From: Georgenia yuyongxinii
GTDB lineage: Bacteria > Actinomycetota > Actinomycetes > Actinomycetales > Actinomycetaceae
Assembly (NCBI RefSeq): GCF_006352065.1
Contig: NZ_CP040915.1
Location: forward strand, 682,001 to 746,000
Direction: 5' to 3'
Length of the DNA stretch: 64,000 nucleotides
Both the position numbers and the translations under genes were made by a program. Numbering within the stretch: the stretch's first letter is position 1; each line of letters begins with the position of its first letter. This document shows positions 1 to 9,054 of the stretch, one piece after another. Below the pieces are notes generated by a model, which saw only the letters and a program-made list of their open reading frames with translations, was not told the DNA's origin and ran no database searches.

Positions 1-2
1 AC

Positions 3-3000
3 GGCGAGCTGCCCTCCAAGGTGCTCGGCGACCGTGCGCCCGAGGCGGAGCGCGGCGCCGGGGACCTCGACGTGGACCAGCAGCACGCCGTCGACGCCGT
101 CGCCACCGGCGCACACGTGTTCCTCGACGCCCCGCCCGGCTCCGACGTGCCCGGCACGCTGGCCGCCGTCGTCGCCGACGCCGCCGCCTGCGGGCGGCGC
201 GTCCTCTACGTGCCCGGCACCCGGCGCACCGGCCGGGCGCTGCTCGGCCGGCTCGAGGAGCTGGGCCTGGGCGACATCGTCCTTGACCTGTCCACCGACG
301 GCTCGTGGCGTACCCGCGCCGCCGCCCAGCTGCGGGCCGGCCTGAGCCCGGCCGCGGTGCAGGTGGACGACGACGCCGTGCGCGCCCTGCGTGCCGAGCT
401 CACCGACGTCCACGCCCGGCTCGCCGGATACGTCGCGGGCCTGCACCAGCAGCACCAGCCGTGGGGCGTGTCGGCCTACGACGCCCTGCAGGCCCTGGCC
501 CGGCTCACCTCCGCCCGCCCCGGTCCGCGCACCCGCGTGCGCCTGGACCCCGAGGCTCTGCGCCGGCTCGCCGACGGCGGTCTCGCCGAGGCGCGCGAGC
601 ACCTTGCCCGCGCCGCCGGGCTCGGCGCGTTCACCCTGCGCCCGAAGGACACCCCCTGGTACGGGGCGGACCTCACCGAGCCGGCCGCGGCGTCGGCCGC
701 CCTCGAGCGCACCCAGCGGCTGGGTGAGCTGAGCCTGCCCGCCCTGGCCGCGCAGATCGCGCGCGTGACCGAGCAGACCGGGCTCGAGACCGCCACCACC
801 CTGGCGGCCTGGACCGAGCAGCTGGAGATGCTCGACGGGATCGCCGAGGCGCTCGACGTCTTCCTCCCGCAGGTCTTCGAGCGTTCCGCCGCCGACATGG
901 TGGTCGCCACCGCCACCCGCGCGTGGCGCCGGGAGCACGGCGTGACGATGAAGGGTTCGGTGCGTCGCCGGCTGCGCAAGCAGGCCAGGGACCTGGTCCG
1001 GCCCGGGCGGCCGGTGGCCGACGTGCACGCCGAGCTGCTCCGCGTCCAGGAGAAACGGGAGATCTGGCGCCGGTACGAGCCGCACGGCGGCTGGCCGCGC
1101 CTGCCCGACGGCCTGGCCGAGATCCGCGCCACCGAGCGTGAGGTGCGGGCCGATGTCCAGGCTCTGCAGGCCGTCGTCGGGGCGGGCGCCGGCAAAGAGG
1201 ACCTCACGACCCTCCCGCTCGAGACCCTCACCGAGCGGATGCGCGAGCTCGGCCTGGATGCCCCCGCGCTGCGGATCCTGCCCGAGCGCACCGCCCTGCT
1301 GCGCGACCTGCGGGCCGGGGGCCTAGGGGCGCTCATCGACGACCTGACCGAGCGTGCGGTACCCGCCGCGCTGGTCGCCGCCGAGCTCGACCTGGCGTGG
1401 TGGAGCTCGGTCCTGGAGCAGATCCTGCGCACCGACCCCGCGCTCGCCGGGTACGACGGGCCCGCTCTGGCGGCGCTCGTGGGCCGGTTCCGGGAGCTGG
1501 ACGCGGCACAGGTGGCCGGCCTCGCCGGACCGGTGCGCCGCGCCGTCGCCGCCCAGCTCGCCACCGCCGTGCGTGATCGCCGCGACGAGGCCGCCGTACT
1601 CTTCGATGCGCTCGGCCGCGGCGGTGGGCACCTGCGCGAGACCTACGCCGCCCACCCGGACCTGACCGGCGCGATCCGGCCCGTCTGGCTCGTGGCCCCG
1701 GTGCTCGTCCCACAGCTGCTGCCCGAGGGGCGCGTGGTGGACCTGCTCATCCTCGACGGCGCCCAGCACATGCCCGTCGAGCAGGCCGTGGCCATGCTCG
1801 CCCGCGCACGCCAGGTGGTGCTGGTCGGTGACTCTCGCCGCGGCGGGGACGGGCTCGTGCCGACCCTGGCGCCGCTGCTGCCCGCCGTCACCCTGCCGAC
1901 CGGCCGCGCCGCCCGCGACGAGGGCATCGCCGCCTTCCTCGCCCAGCACGGCTACGGCGACGTCATCCGGTCGGTGCCGGCGCCGCCGTCGAGCACGCAC
2001 ATGCGCCTGGACCGGGTGGACGGCTTCGGCATGCCCGCGCCTGGTTCCGACGCGATCGAGAGCGTCCAGGCCGAGGTGGACCGCGTGGTCGACCTCGTCA
2101 TCGACCACGCCCTCACGGCGCCGGAGTCCTCGCTCGCCGTTGTCGCCCTCAACGCCCGCCACGCCGAGCGGGTGCGCGAGGCCGTCTCCGCCGCGGTGGC
2201 CGGCAGTCCGGCCGTGGCGGGCTTCTTCCAGGGCGAGCGGCCCGAGCCGTTCACGGTGGTCGAGGCCGACGCCGCCGCCGGGCTGGCACGTGACGTGGTC
2301 GTGCTCTCGGTCGGGTACGGCAAGACCCCGCACGGGCGTGTGCTGCACCGGTTCGGGCTGCTGGACGGCCCGGACGGCCTGGCGTGCCTGGTCGACGCGC
2401 TGGACGCGGTGCGCCACCAGCTCGTCATCGTCAGCTGCATCGGCCCCGGCGAGATCGACCGCGACCGGCTCCGCCAGCCCGGGCCGCGTCTCCTGGCGGA
2501 CCTGCTGGACCAGGCCGCCGTCGGCACACCGTCCGGTGAGACCCCGACGAGCGCGCCGGAGGAGAGCCCGGACCAGCTGCTGGTAGACCTCGCCGAGCGG
2601 CTGTGGCGGCTGGGGCTGATCGTGGTGCCGCGCTACGGTCTGGAGGGCGGGGTCCGGATCCCGCTCGCCATCGGCCACCCGGACCTGCCCGGTGAGCTGC
2701 TGCTCGCGGTGCTCACCGACGATGCGGAGTACGTGGCCGAGCCGAGCCTGCGCCGGCGTGACCGGCACTGGGTGCAGCGCCTGACCGACCGCGGCTGGCG
2801 GGTGCACATGGCGTTCTCCACCGCGGTGTTCATGGACCCGCAGGCCGAGGCCGAGCGGATCCTGGCCCAGGTGGTCGAGGTCGTGGAAGAGCGGCGGGCC
2901 AGCCACCGCGCGGTCCTGGAGGCCGCGCAGGCGCCTGCCGGGGCCGGTGTCGCGAGCTCGGAAGCAGGCGACGGCGCGCCAGCTCAGCCGGTCGATGCGA

Positions 3001-3266
3001 GCGCACCATCGGCAGAAGCGGGCAGTCCGGCCGCTCCGGCGCCCGCCCGGCCACGCGGCCCGCGCCCACCCGTGGTCGCCGGGTTGCCGCTTGCGGCCTA
3101 CGGCGACGACCAGCTCGACGACCTGGTGACCTGGCTGTCGTCCGACGGTGCGGAGCGGGACGACGCGGAGCTCGTCGAGCTGCTCCGCGGTGAGCTCGCC
3201 CTGACCCGCCGGGGCGACCAGGTCGACGCCGTCCTCGGCCACGCGGTACGCCGGCGCTCTCGATGA
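3..3266 (+). CDS. Degenerate superfamily I helicase-like protein with C-terminal restriction-nuclease-like domain (5' partial)
   Basis: The frame is open to the window edge, so the N-terminus is probably missing; an internal GTG lies at 21. The order resembles actinobacterial DUF4011-type helicases: an N-terminal NTP-binding segment, a long helical middle, a motif-III-like VVLVGD stretch, an SF1 C-terminal part with VVVLSVGYG and TPHGRVLHRFG, and a tail resembling the Vsr-like REase_MTES_1575 domain (IPLAIGHPD, then WVQRLTDRGW). The key ATPase motifs are eroded. The P-loop reads APPGSDVPGT without the usual GK, and the Walker B DEAQ equivalent reads DGAQH. It is therefore probably a non-hydrolysing paralogue, perhaps DNA-binding or structural. 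The family assignment rests on motif memory; the function is unknown. Its stop overlaps the next start. Confidence 0.6.
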   Translation, partial: GELPSKVLGDRAPEAERGAGDLDVDQQHAVDAVATGAHVFLDAPPGSDVPGTLAAVVADAAACGRRVLYVPGTRRTGRALLGRLEELGLGDIVLDLSTDGSWRTRAAAQLRAGLSPAAVQVDDDAVRALRAELTDVHARLAGYVAGLHQQHQPWGVSAYDALQALARLTSARPGPRTRVRLDPEALRRLADGGLAEAREHLARAAGLGAFTLRPKDTPWYGADLTEPAAASAALERTQRLGELSLPALAAQIARVTEQTGLETATTLAAWTEQLEMLDGIAEALDVFLPQVFERSAADMVVATATRAWRREHGVTMKGSVRRRLRKQARDLVRPGRPVADVHAELLRVQEKREIWRRYEPHGGWPRLPDGLAEIRATEREVRADVQALQAVVGAGAGKEDLTTLPLETLTERMRELGLDAPALRILPERTALLRDLRAGGLGALIDDLTERAVPAALVAAELDLAWWSSVLEQILRTDPALAGYDGPALAALVGRFRELDAAQVAGLAGPVRRAVAAQLATAVRDRRDEAAVLFDALGRGGGHLRETYAAHPDLTGAIRPVWLVAPVLVPQLLPEGRVVDLLILDGAQHMPVEQAVAMLARARQVVLVGDSRRGGDGLVPTLAPLLPAVTLPTGRAARDEGIAAFLAQHGYGDVIRSVPAPPSSTHMRLDRVDGFGMPAPGSDAIESVQAEVDRVVDLVIDHALTAPESSLAVVALNARHAERVREAVSAAVAGSPAVAGFFQGERPEPFTVVEADAAAGLARDVVVLSVGYGKTPHGRVLHRFGLLDGPDGLACLVDALDAVRHQLVIVSCIGPGEIDRDRLRQPGPRLLADLLDQAAVGTPSGETPTSAPEESPDQLLVDLAERLWRLGLIVVPRYGLEGGVRIPLAIGHPDLPGELLLAVLTDDAEYVAEPSLRRRDRHWVQRLTDRGWRVHMAFSTAVFMDPQAEAERILAQVVEVVEERRASHRAVLEAAQAPAGAGVASSEAGDGAPAQPVDASAPSAEAGSPAAPAPARPRGPRPPVVAGLPLAAYGDDQLDDLVTWLSSDGAERDDAELVELLRGELALTRRGDQVDAVLGHAVRRRSR

Positions 3267-3541
3267 ACGAGGACGCCACGCGGGAGCAGGGAGCGGCGGA
3301 TCCCGCCGCACCTCAGGCGAGCGCCGCTGGTCCGAGTGGCCGCCGGCGTCACCGCCGCGTGGTCGCCCTGTCGGAGGTGGACCGCCGGCGCCTCGCGGCC
3401 GGCGAGCTGACGAACGAGGTCGAGGCCCTTCACCAGGGCGACGCTCCGGTGGCGCGGCCGTCACCCACGTCGGAGCAGCCCGCGGGCGAGAACGACGCCA
3501 GGCTCCTGCGTGACGTGCCGCCGCACTGGGGCAAGCGGTAG
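3263..3541 (+). CDS. Small hypothetical protein, translationally coupled to the helicase-like gene
   Basis: This 92-residue protein starts at an ATG that overlaps the upstream stop (ATGA), which implies translational coupling. It is low-complexity, rich in Ala, Pro and Arg, with a basic stretch GRRRHRRVV and a C-terminal PPHWGKR. No membrane segment or enzymatic motif is visible. The short basic and acidic make-up fits a small accessory protein co-expressed with the helicase-like product. I do not recognise a family. Confidence 0.6.
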   Translation: MNEDATREQGAADPAAPQASAAGPSGRRRHRRVVALSEVDRRRLAAGELTNEVEALHQGDAPVARPSPTSEQPAGENDARLLRDVPPHWGKR

Positions 3542-3629
3542 GACACCCGTCGTGCGGGCGCCCGACGGTCGCGACCCGGCGGCCTGCCAGCCCGGGACCC
3601 CGAGTTGCGCGGCGGTCCAGGGCACACGT

Positions 3630-3660
3630 CAGGCCCGGCGCCCCGAGGGCGGCGGGCCTG
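3630..3660. terminator. Bidirectional hairpin between convergent genes
   Basis: CAGGCCCG pairs with CGGGCCTG, followed after one mismatch by CGCC pairing with GGCG around a CCGAG loop. It sits between the convergent hypothetical gene and mscL and has no T-tract, as is common in GC-rich actinobacteria. Confidence 0.5.
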
Positions 3661-3674
3661 CGCGGCTCGTCTGC

Positions 3675-4085
3675 TCAGAGCTGGCGCCCGGCGCGCTCTG
3701 CGGCGAGCAGATCGCGGATCTCGGTGAGGACGCGCACGTCCTCGGCCGGCGCCTCCGGCTCGACCTCCTCGACCTTGCGGCGGGCGGCGAGGGTGTTCAT
3801 CGGCAGCACCACGAAGAAGTACAGGGCACCGGCCACGAGCAGGAAGTTCACCAGCGCCGTCACCACGGCGAACGGAAGCACCTGAGCCGCCTGCCCGCTC
3901 ATGCCGAGCGTGATGACCCAGGTCTCGTCGAAGTTGGGGGTGCCGAAGAGCCCACCGATCAGCGGGTTGAGCACCTTCTCGACCAGGGCGTTGACCACGC
4001 CGGTGAACGCGGCACCGATGACCACACCGACGGCGAGGTCGACGGCGTTGCCGCGTGAGATGAACTCCTTGAAACCCTGGAGCAT
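3675..4085 (-). CDS. mscL: Large-conductance mechanosensitive channel MscL
   Basis: This 136-residue protein begins MLQGFKEFISRGN and has the MscL layout: a short amphipathic N-terminus, a first membrane helix (VDLAVGVVIGAAFTGVVNAL), a periplasmic loop, a second helix (LVNFLLVAGALYFFVV) and a charged C-terminal helix. Homopentamers release solutes when membrane tension rises in hypo-osmotic shock. The frame extends upstream to 4154, but the ATG at 4085 matches the family N-terminus and has AAAGG about 10 bases before it. It lies directly downstream of the SAF-domain gene on the same strand. Confidence 0.95.
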   Translation of the reverse strand: MLQGFKEFISRGNAVDLAVGVVIGAAFTGVVNALVEKVLNPLIGGLFGTPNFDETWVITLGMSGQAAQVLPFAVVTALVNFLLVAGALYFFVVLPMNTLAARRKVEEVEPEAPAEDVRVLTEIRDLLAAERAGRQL

Positions 4086-4150
4086 GAGAGAAGAACCTTT
4101 CGGACGGGGCCGGACGGCCACAGGCGGGAGGGCTCGAGCCGCGGCGGCGG

Positions 4151-4822
4151 TCACGGAGCCTCCAGCACCGCACGCAGCGGCGCCCAGGCGCTCGAGCCAA
4201 CGAGTACGGTAGCGAGCCGTTCGGGAGCGGCGACGTAGACGTACGTCATACCGGAGGTTCCTGCACCGAGCAGCCCCTCGCTCACGTCGGCATCCACCGC
4301 AAGAACGACCAGGTCACGGGCGATTACCCGTGCCTCGCCCGGCGTGCCGGTGGTGTCCGACGTCACGGCGACCAGGCTGATGTGCCGGCCCGGCTGGGCG
4401 AGACGGGCGGATGCGGCGTCGGCCACTGGGACCGCGATCACGACCGTGCCCGGTGGTGCGGCCGCGGCGAGGCCTGGCCCGGCGAGCATCCCCGGCAACA
4501 GCGGTGTCCCGGCCGGCAGCCCGACGGCGAGCGGCTGGCCCACGGCCTCGGCCAGCGTTCGCAAGGCACCGCTCGGTGCGAGACCCGCCGGGACCGGTCG
4601 GATGACGACATCGGCCGCGGCAAGCGGCGTCCCCGCCGAGACGTCCGCCCTGAGCACGACAACGTCCTCGTGCGGGGGTGGCGCGGGGCGCAGCGCGCTC
4701 ACCGCGGTCGCCGCCGCCAGACCGAGGCACACGGCCGCCAGCACATGGCGGCGCCGCCACATGCCGCGACGCAGGCGGGTCGCCGTCGAGCGAGACGGGG
4801 GAGGAGGCTGCCGGGTGCGCAT
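4151..4822 (-). CDS. SAF-domain membrane-anchored protein
   Basis: This 223-residue protein has an Arg-rich cytoplasmic N-terminus, one membrane helix at about residues 27-45, and an exported part. From about residue 54 the pattern VVVLRADVSAGTPLAAADV matches the SAF fold of CpaB/RcpC pilus-assembly proteins and flagellar P-ring chaperones. In actinobacteria such proteins are usually single-domain and of unknown role. No pilus genes are nearby; the neighbours are mscL downstream and the FmdB gene upstream, all on the minus strand. Confidence 0.75.
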   Translation of the reverse strand: MRTRQPPPPSRSTATRLRRGMWRRRHVLAAVCLGLAAATAVSALRPAPPPHEDVVVLRADVSAGTPLAAADVVIRPVPAGLAPSGALRTLAEAVGQPLAVGLPAGTPLLPGMLAGPGLAAAAPPGTVVIAVPVADAASARLAQPGRHISLVAVTSDTTGTPGEARVIARDLVVLAVDADVSEGLLGAGTSGMTYVYVAAPERLATVLVGSSAWAPLRAVLEAP

Positions 4823-4943
4823 CCGACGACGCTAGGGCGCGTGGCATTCCCGGGACTGCTGGGCCGGGCCAGGCTGTGGATGGGCTGGCACCTCACCGGC
4901 CCTGGCATCCGTAGCGAGCCGGAGTCGGTGTGGTCCGGGAAAC

Positions 4944-5270
4944 TCAGCTGGCAGCAGCGGCCGCGGGCTTCTTCGCAGCGGACGAGCTCGATGACGAACC
5001 TGAGCTCGACGACGTGCCCGAGCTCGACGACGAGCCCGAGTCCGCGGACTTCTCCTTGGCCGGCGCAGCGGGGGTCGACGACGTGCTGGACCCCGCGCGC
5101 GAGTCGGTGCGGTAGAAGCCCGAGCCCTTGAAGACCACGCCGACTGAGGAGAAGAGCTTGCGCAGCGCGCCGCCGCACTCCGAGCAGACGGTCAAGGCGT
5201 CGTCGGTGAAGGACTGCTTGACCTCGAGCTCGTTGCTGCAGACGGTGCACCGGTAGGCATAGGTAGGCAC
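4944..5270 (-). CDS. FmdB-family zinc-ribbon protein with poly-Ser tail
   Basis: The N-terminus PTYAYRCTVC with a second CSEC pair (Cys 8, 11, 29 and 32) forms the zinc ribbon of the FmdB/CxxC_CxxC_SSSS family. SSVGVVFKGSGFYRTD follows, then a low-complexity tail of Ser runs, Ala and Lys. The frame extends to 5327, but the GTG at 5270 gives the conserved family start and has GGAGG about 8 bases upstream. The family was named after a putative regulator of formamidase; its real role in actinobacteria is not established. The predicted product is a soluble protein of 108 residues. Confidence 0.85.
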   Translation of the reverse strand: MPTYAYRCTVCSNELEVKQSFTDDALTVCSECGGALRKLFSSVGVVFKGSGFYRTDSRAGSSTSSTPAAPAKEKSADSGSSSSSGTSSSSGSSSSSSAAKKPAAAAAS

Positions 5271-5388
5271 GAGAAGAACCTCCAGGACTCGCTGGCGACG
5301 TTGGCACTCCACCACATCGAGTGCCAATGGTACTCCGTGTCAACGCCGGCGACCCGGTGACCCTTCCCACGCCGATAGGCTCGCGACC

Positions 5389-8190
5389 GTGCAAGGAATG
5401 TCTGTGCTGCGCAAGGTCGCCATCGCCGTCGTCGCGATCGTGGTGGTCGCCGCCGTCGTCTCCGCCGGTCTGGCGCTCGTCCTCGTGCGCCGGCCGCTGC
5501 CCGCCCACGACGGCGCAGCGACCCTGGACGGCCTCGCCGCCGAGGTGACCGTGGTCCGTGACGAGCGCGGTATCCCGCAGATCTACGCGGCCTCGGACGC
5601 CGACCTCATGCGCGCGCAGGGCTACGTGCACGCCCAGGACCGGTTCTTCGAGATGGACTACCGCCGGCACGTCACGGCCGGGCGGCTGTCCGAGCTGGTC
5701 GGGGCGAACGAGGCCGCGCTGGCCGCCGACCAGGTGGTGCGCACCATGGGCTGGCGCCGCGTGGCCGAGCAGGAGTGGGAGCTGCTCAGTGACGAGACCC
5801 AGGCGCTGTACGCCGCCTACGCGGACGGCGTTAACGCCTACCTCGACGGGCGGGAGGCCTCGCGCCTCGGGGTGGAGTACACGGTGCTGGGCATGCAGAC
5901 CACGCTGCGCGACGTGGAGCCGTGGCAGCCCGTGGACTCCATCGCGTGGCTCAAGGCCATGGCCTGGGACCTGAGCGCGAACTACGAGGAGGAGCTCGGT
6001 CGGGCCACGGCGCTGCGCCCGCTGGGTGGGGACGTCGCCCGCGTGGAGGAGCTCTACCCGGACTACCCCTACGACCTCAACGCGCCGATCGTCCCCACCG
6101 CGCCCGAGAATCCGGCGGCCGGAACCCCCGCGGCGCCTGCCTCCGCCGGGCCGGCGTCGGCCGAGCCGGCGTCGGCCGAGCCGGCGTCGGCGGAGCCGGC
6201 GTCGGCGGAGCCGGCGTCGGCGGAGCCGGCGGCGGCCGTGATGGACGCGCGCGGCGCGGTCCAGGCGCTCGCGCGGACCGCCGACCACCTCGCCGCCGTG
6301 CCCGTCCTGGTGGGGGAGGGGCCGTACGCCGGGTCCAACTCGTTCGCCGTCGCCGCCGAGCACACCGGTACGGGTGCGCCCCTGCTCGCCAACGACCCCC
6401 ACCTCGGGCTGACCGCGCCGAGCGTGTGGTACCAGGTGGGCCTGCACTGCACCGAGCAGACGCCTCAGTGCACCTTCGACGTCTCCGGCTTCAGCTTCTC
6501 GGGCCTGCCCGGGGTGGTGATCGGCCACAACGCCGGCCTCGCGTGGGGGCTGACCAACCTCCCCGTCGACGCCATGGACCTGACCCTCGAGCGCATCTAC
6601 GAGGACGGCACGTACCTGCGCGACGGCGCCCGGGTCCCGCTGGAGATGCGTCGGGAGACCATCGAGGTGAACGACGGCGACGCCGTCACCCTGTCCGTGG
6701 CGAGCACCGAGCACGGCCCCATCGTCTCCGAGGTGCTGCCCGGCACCGGGGTGGCGGGCACGGTCCCGGTGCCCGAGGGGGCGCCGCCCGCGGGCTTCTC
6801 CGGCTACGCCGTCGCCCTGCAGTGGACCGCACTGCAGCCGGGCCGCTCCGCCGAGGCGATCTTCGCGCTGGACCGGGCCACCGGCCCCGACGACGTCGCC
6901 GCCGCGGCCGCGCTGCTCGCCGCCCCTGCGCAGAACATCCTCTACGCCACCGCCGACGGCGACATCGGGTCCCAGGCCGCCGGCCGCACGCCGGTGCGCG
7001 CCGCCGTGCCGGACACCCCGGTCCCCGCGGACGGCTCCTGGCCGCGGCCCGGCTGGGACTCGCGCTACGACTGGCAGGGCGACGTCGCGCCAGTAACCAT
7101 GCCGGCCGTGCGCAACCCCGCCGAGGGGTACCTCGTCGCCGCCAACCAGGCCGCCATGCCCGCCGGCCAGGGACCGTTCCTCACCAACGACTGGGACGCC
7201 GGGTACCGGGCAGAGCGGGTCAGGGAGCTGCTCGCCCAGCGGGTGGGGGCCGGCGACGCGGTCGACGTCGACGCCGCCAACGCCATCATGGTCGACGACG
7301 CCAGCCCGTTCGGCCCGGCGCTCGTGCCGTCGCTGCTGCAGGTCGACGTCGACGACGACTTCGTCGCCGAGGCCGTCGACGAGCTGCGCAGCTGGTCCGC
7401 CGAAGGCTTCCCGACCGCCACCGACTCGGCCGGCGCGGCGTACTTCAACGCCGTGTGGACGGCGGTGCTGCAGCTGACCTTCGCCGACGACCTGCCGTCC
7501 TCGCAGACCCCGGACGGCGGCTCCCGCTGGCTACGTGTGGTCGAGCTCCTCCTGGAGGACCCGCAGAACCCGTGGTGGGACGACCGCACCACCGTCAACA
7601 TCGTCGAGGGCCGCGACGAGATCTTGCGCCAGGCCCTCGTCACCGCCCGCCAGCAGCTGACCAACTCGATGGGCAAGAACCCCGCCGACTGGGAGTGGGG
7701 ACAGATCCACCAGCTGCGGCTCGAGCACCCGGTGCTGGGCGGTGACACGGTGCCGGACCTGGTGCGGCGCCTGGTCAACCCCGCGCCCGTGCCGGTCGCG
7801 GGCGGCAGCTCCGTGGTCAACGCCATGGGCTACGACGCCGCCGCCCGGGACGCGCTGGGCCGCACCGACTTCTCAGTCACTGCCGGACCGTCGATGCGGA
7901 TGGTGGTCGACCTGGCCGACCCGGACGCCTCCACGTGGGTGGCCGGCCCCGGCAGCTCCGGCCACCCCGGCTCACCGCACTACACCGACCAGATGCGCGC
8001 GTGGGCGCAGGGGGCGACGTTCCCCTGGCCGTTCACCCGGGCGGCGGTGGACGAGACCCGTTCCGACGCCATGACGCTGCGGCCGCCGGAGGAGGCGTCG
8101 GCTACCGCTCAGAGCTCCGGACCGTCAGCCGTCGGTGGGAACACCGCGAGCATGTCCTCCTCGCGGTCGAAGATGACGACCTCCGGGTAG
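5389..8190 (+). CDS. Penicillin acylase family (Ntn-hydrolase) protein
   Basis: This 933-residue precursor has one N-terminal membrane/signal segment (about residues 8-28). The alpha-chain region has QGYVHAQDRFFEMD and the beta chain probably starts at Ser316 in AGSNSFAV, the autocatalytic nucleophile of penicillin/acyl-homoserine-lactone acylases. NDPHL and GHNAGLAWGLTN also fit. Residues 255-279, in the expected spacer between chains, are five copies of a PASAE-type pentapeptide encoded by 15-bp repeats. A TAGGCT box (5376-5381) lies 7 bases before the GTG, so the transcript may be leaderless. The last 27 codons overlap the convergent gene on the other strand and look unlike the family C-terminus. 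Substrate unknown (an amide or acyl-lactone). Confidence 0.85.
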   Translation: MQGMSVLRKVAIAVVAIVVVAAVVSAGLALVLVRRPLPAHDGAATLDGLAAEVTVVRDERGIPQIYAASDADLMRAQGYVHAQDRFFEMDYRRHVTAGRLSELVGANEAALAADQVVRTMGWRRVAEQEWELLSDETQALYAAYADGVNAYLDGREASRLGVEYTVLGMQTTLRDVEPWQPVDSIAWLKAMAWDLSANYEEELGRATALRPLGGDVARVEELYPDYPYDLNAPIVPTAPENPAAGTPAAPASAGPASAEPASAEPASAEPASAEPASAEPAAAVMDARGAVQALARTADHLAAVPVLVGEGPYAGSNSFAVAAEHTGTGAPLLANDPHLGLTAPSVWYQVGLHCTEQTPQCTFDVSGFSFSGLPGVVIGHNAGLAWGLTNLPVDAMDLTLERIYEDGTYLRDGARVPLEMRRETIEVNDGDAVTLSVASTEHGPIVSEVLPGTGVAGTVPVPEGAPPAGFSGYAVALQWTALQPGRSAEAIFALDRATGPDDVAAAAALLAAPAQNILYATADGDIGSQAAGRTPVRAAVPDTPVPADGSWPRPGWDSRYDWQGDVAPVTMPAVRNPAEGYLVAANQAAMPAGQGPFLTNDWDAGYRAERVRELLAQRVGAGDAVDVDAANAIMVDDASPFGPALVPSLLQVDVDDDFVAEAVDELRSWSAEGFPTATDSAGAAYFNAVWTAVLQLTFADDLPSSQTPDGGSRWLRVVELLLEDPQNPWWDDRTTVNIVEGRDEILRQALVTARQQLTNSMGKNPADWEWGQIHQLRLEHPVLGGDTVPDLVRRLVNPAPVPVAGGSSVVNAMGYDAAARDALGRTDFSVTAGPSMRMVVDLADPDASTWVAGPGSSGHPGSPHYTDQMRAWAQGATFPWPFTRAAVDETRSDAMTLRPPEEASATAQSSGPSAVGGNTASMSSSRSKMTTSG
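6151..6225 (+). repeat. Five tandem 15-bp repeats in the acylase spacer
   Basis: The unit CCGGCGTCGGCCGAG, with a later C-to-G variant, is repeated five times in frame, encoding Pro-Ala-Ser-Ala-Glu units. Degenerate copies flank it. It lies just before the predicted autocleavage serine, so length changes should be tolerated. Confidence 0.9.
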
Positions 8191-8744
8191 GTCGCGCGGA
8201 CCCGGACGAGGTCAACCGCGGGGAGCTCGTCCGGTGCGAGGCTGCCGAGCAGCACGTCGCCGGCGGGGCCGGCAGGGCCGGACCCGTCGGACGGTCCGCC
8301 CGCGCCCCGTACCGCGTCCACATCCGTGCCCGTATCTGCACTCGCGGCCGGCGGCCGGAGCAGGGCGAGGACGCGTGCCTTCTCGCAGCGAAAGCCCCCG
8401 GTCCCGAGGACCACCCGGCCGTACCCCTCGACGATCCCCGAGATCCGCCGGGAACTCGCGAACGGGTCCTCCCGGTAGTACGCGTAGAAGCCGCAGGTGC
8501 AGCCCTGCAGGCCGTGTCCGGCACCGATCTCGCGGGCGGACGACCAGCTGACCCCGATGCCGCCGTCCGGCCGGCGGACCACGATGCCGCCGTCGTGCAG
8601 GCACGACGCACGGTTCTCGCCCGGGTGCCAGACCTGGCTGTAGAACAGGCCGGTGAGGTGCCCGTCGGTCGTCACGCCGAAGGACCGCCGCCCCCGCACC
8701 GAGCCCAGCACGAGGGCGGGCCCCTGGAACTCCTCGAGCTCCAT
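8109..8744 (-). CDS. Conserved actinobacterial protein of unknown function
   Basis: This 211-residue protein is cytosolic with no membrane segment. Visible elements are VRGRRSFGVTTDGHLTGL, a WHPGEN stretch, GLQGCTCGFYAYY with a Cys pair, and IVEGYGRVVLGTGGFRCEKARV. I recall similar motifs in uncharacterised actinobacterial proteins but cannot assign a function; the CTCG and H residues could bind a metal. It begins 2 bases after the stop of the upstream small acidic protein gene, so the two form an operon. Its 3' end overlaps the acylase gene tail-to-tail by 82 bp. Confidence 0.75.
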   Translation of the reverse strand: MELEEFQGPALVLGSVRGRRSFGVTTDGHLTGLFYSQVWHPGENRASCLHDGGIVVRRPDGGIGVSWSSAREIGAGHGLQGCTCGFYAYYREDPFASSRRISGIVEGYGRVVLGTGGFRCEKARVLALLRPPAASADTGTDVDAVRGAGGPSDGSGPAGPAGDVLLGSLAPDELPAVDLVRVRATYPEVVIFDREEDMLAVFPPTADGPEL

Positions 8745-8746
8745 CG

Positions 8747-8875
8747 TCAGGCCGGGACCTCTTCAGGGGCCGGCGCCGGCGACGGCTCGGGTGCCGGGAC
8801 CTCCCTGGGCAGGGGCTCCAGCTCGATCTCTTCCTCTTCCTCGCCGATGTCGCCCAGCTGCGGGTCACGTGCCAT
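8747..8875 (-). CDS. Small acidic Pro-rich protein (42 residues)
   Basis: MARDPQLGDIGEEEEEIELE is followed by repeated Pro-Ala/Pro-Glu. The frame extends upstream to 8983, but the ATG at 8875 has GAGGAGG about 7 bases before it. It is the first gene of a two-gene operon with the unknown protein downstream. The composition suggests a disordered peptide. I do not recognise it. Confidence 0.6.
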   Translation of the reverse strand: MARDPQLGDIGEEEEEIELEPLPREVPAPEPSPAPAPEEVPA

Positions 8876-9054
8876 GTCCGTCCTCCTCGTGTCGGCCGAC
8901 GGCGGTTCCGCCGGGCACCACCCGGACCGCCGGCACCGCAGCGGGCCGAGACACCTGTTGGCTGATGATGTGACCGGACGCACATTTTGACAACCCCAAA
9001 CGCCGGCGCGCCGCGGACGGATCGCGGCCGGAGCAGCGCCGTAGCGCTCAGCAC

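Noticed and set aside
1323-3464. Long antisense frame opposite the helicase-like gene
   Set aside because: Such frames arise from high GC at third positions. It has no domain motif and lies fully opposite a better gene. The same holds for long opposite frames at 10,712-12,070, 17,547-20,528, 32,393-34,621, 38,784-41,525 and 50,618-52,348.
6151-6225. CRISPR array
   Set aside because: The repeats are 15-bp, contiguous, in frame inside a coding sequence and without spacers.
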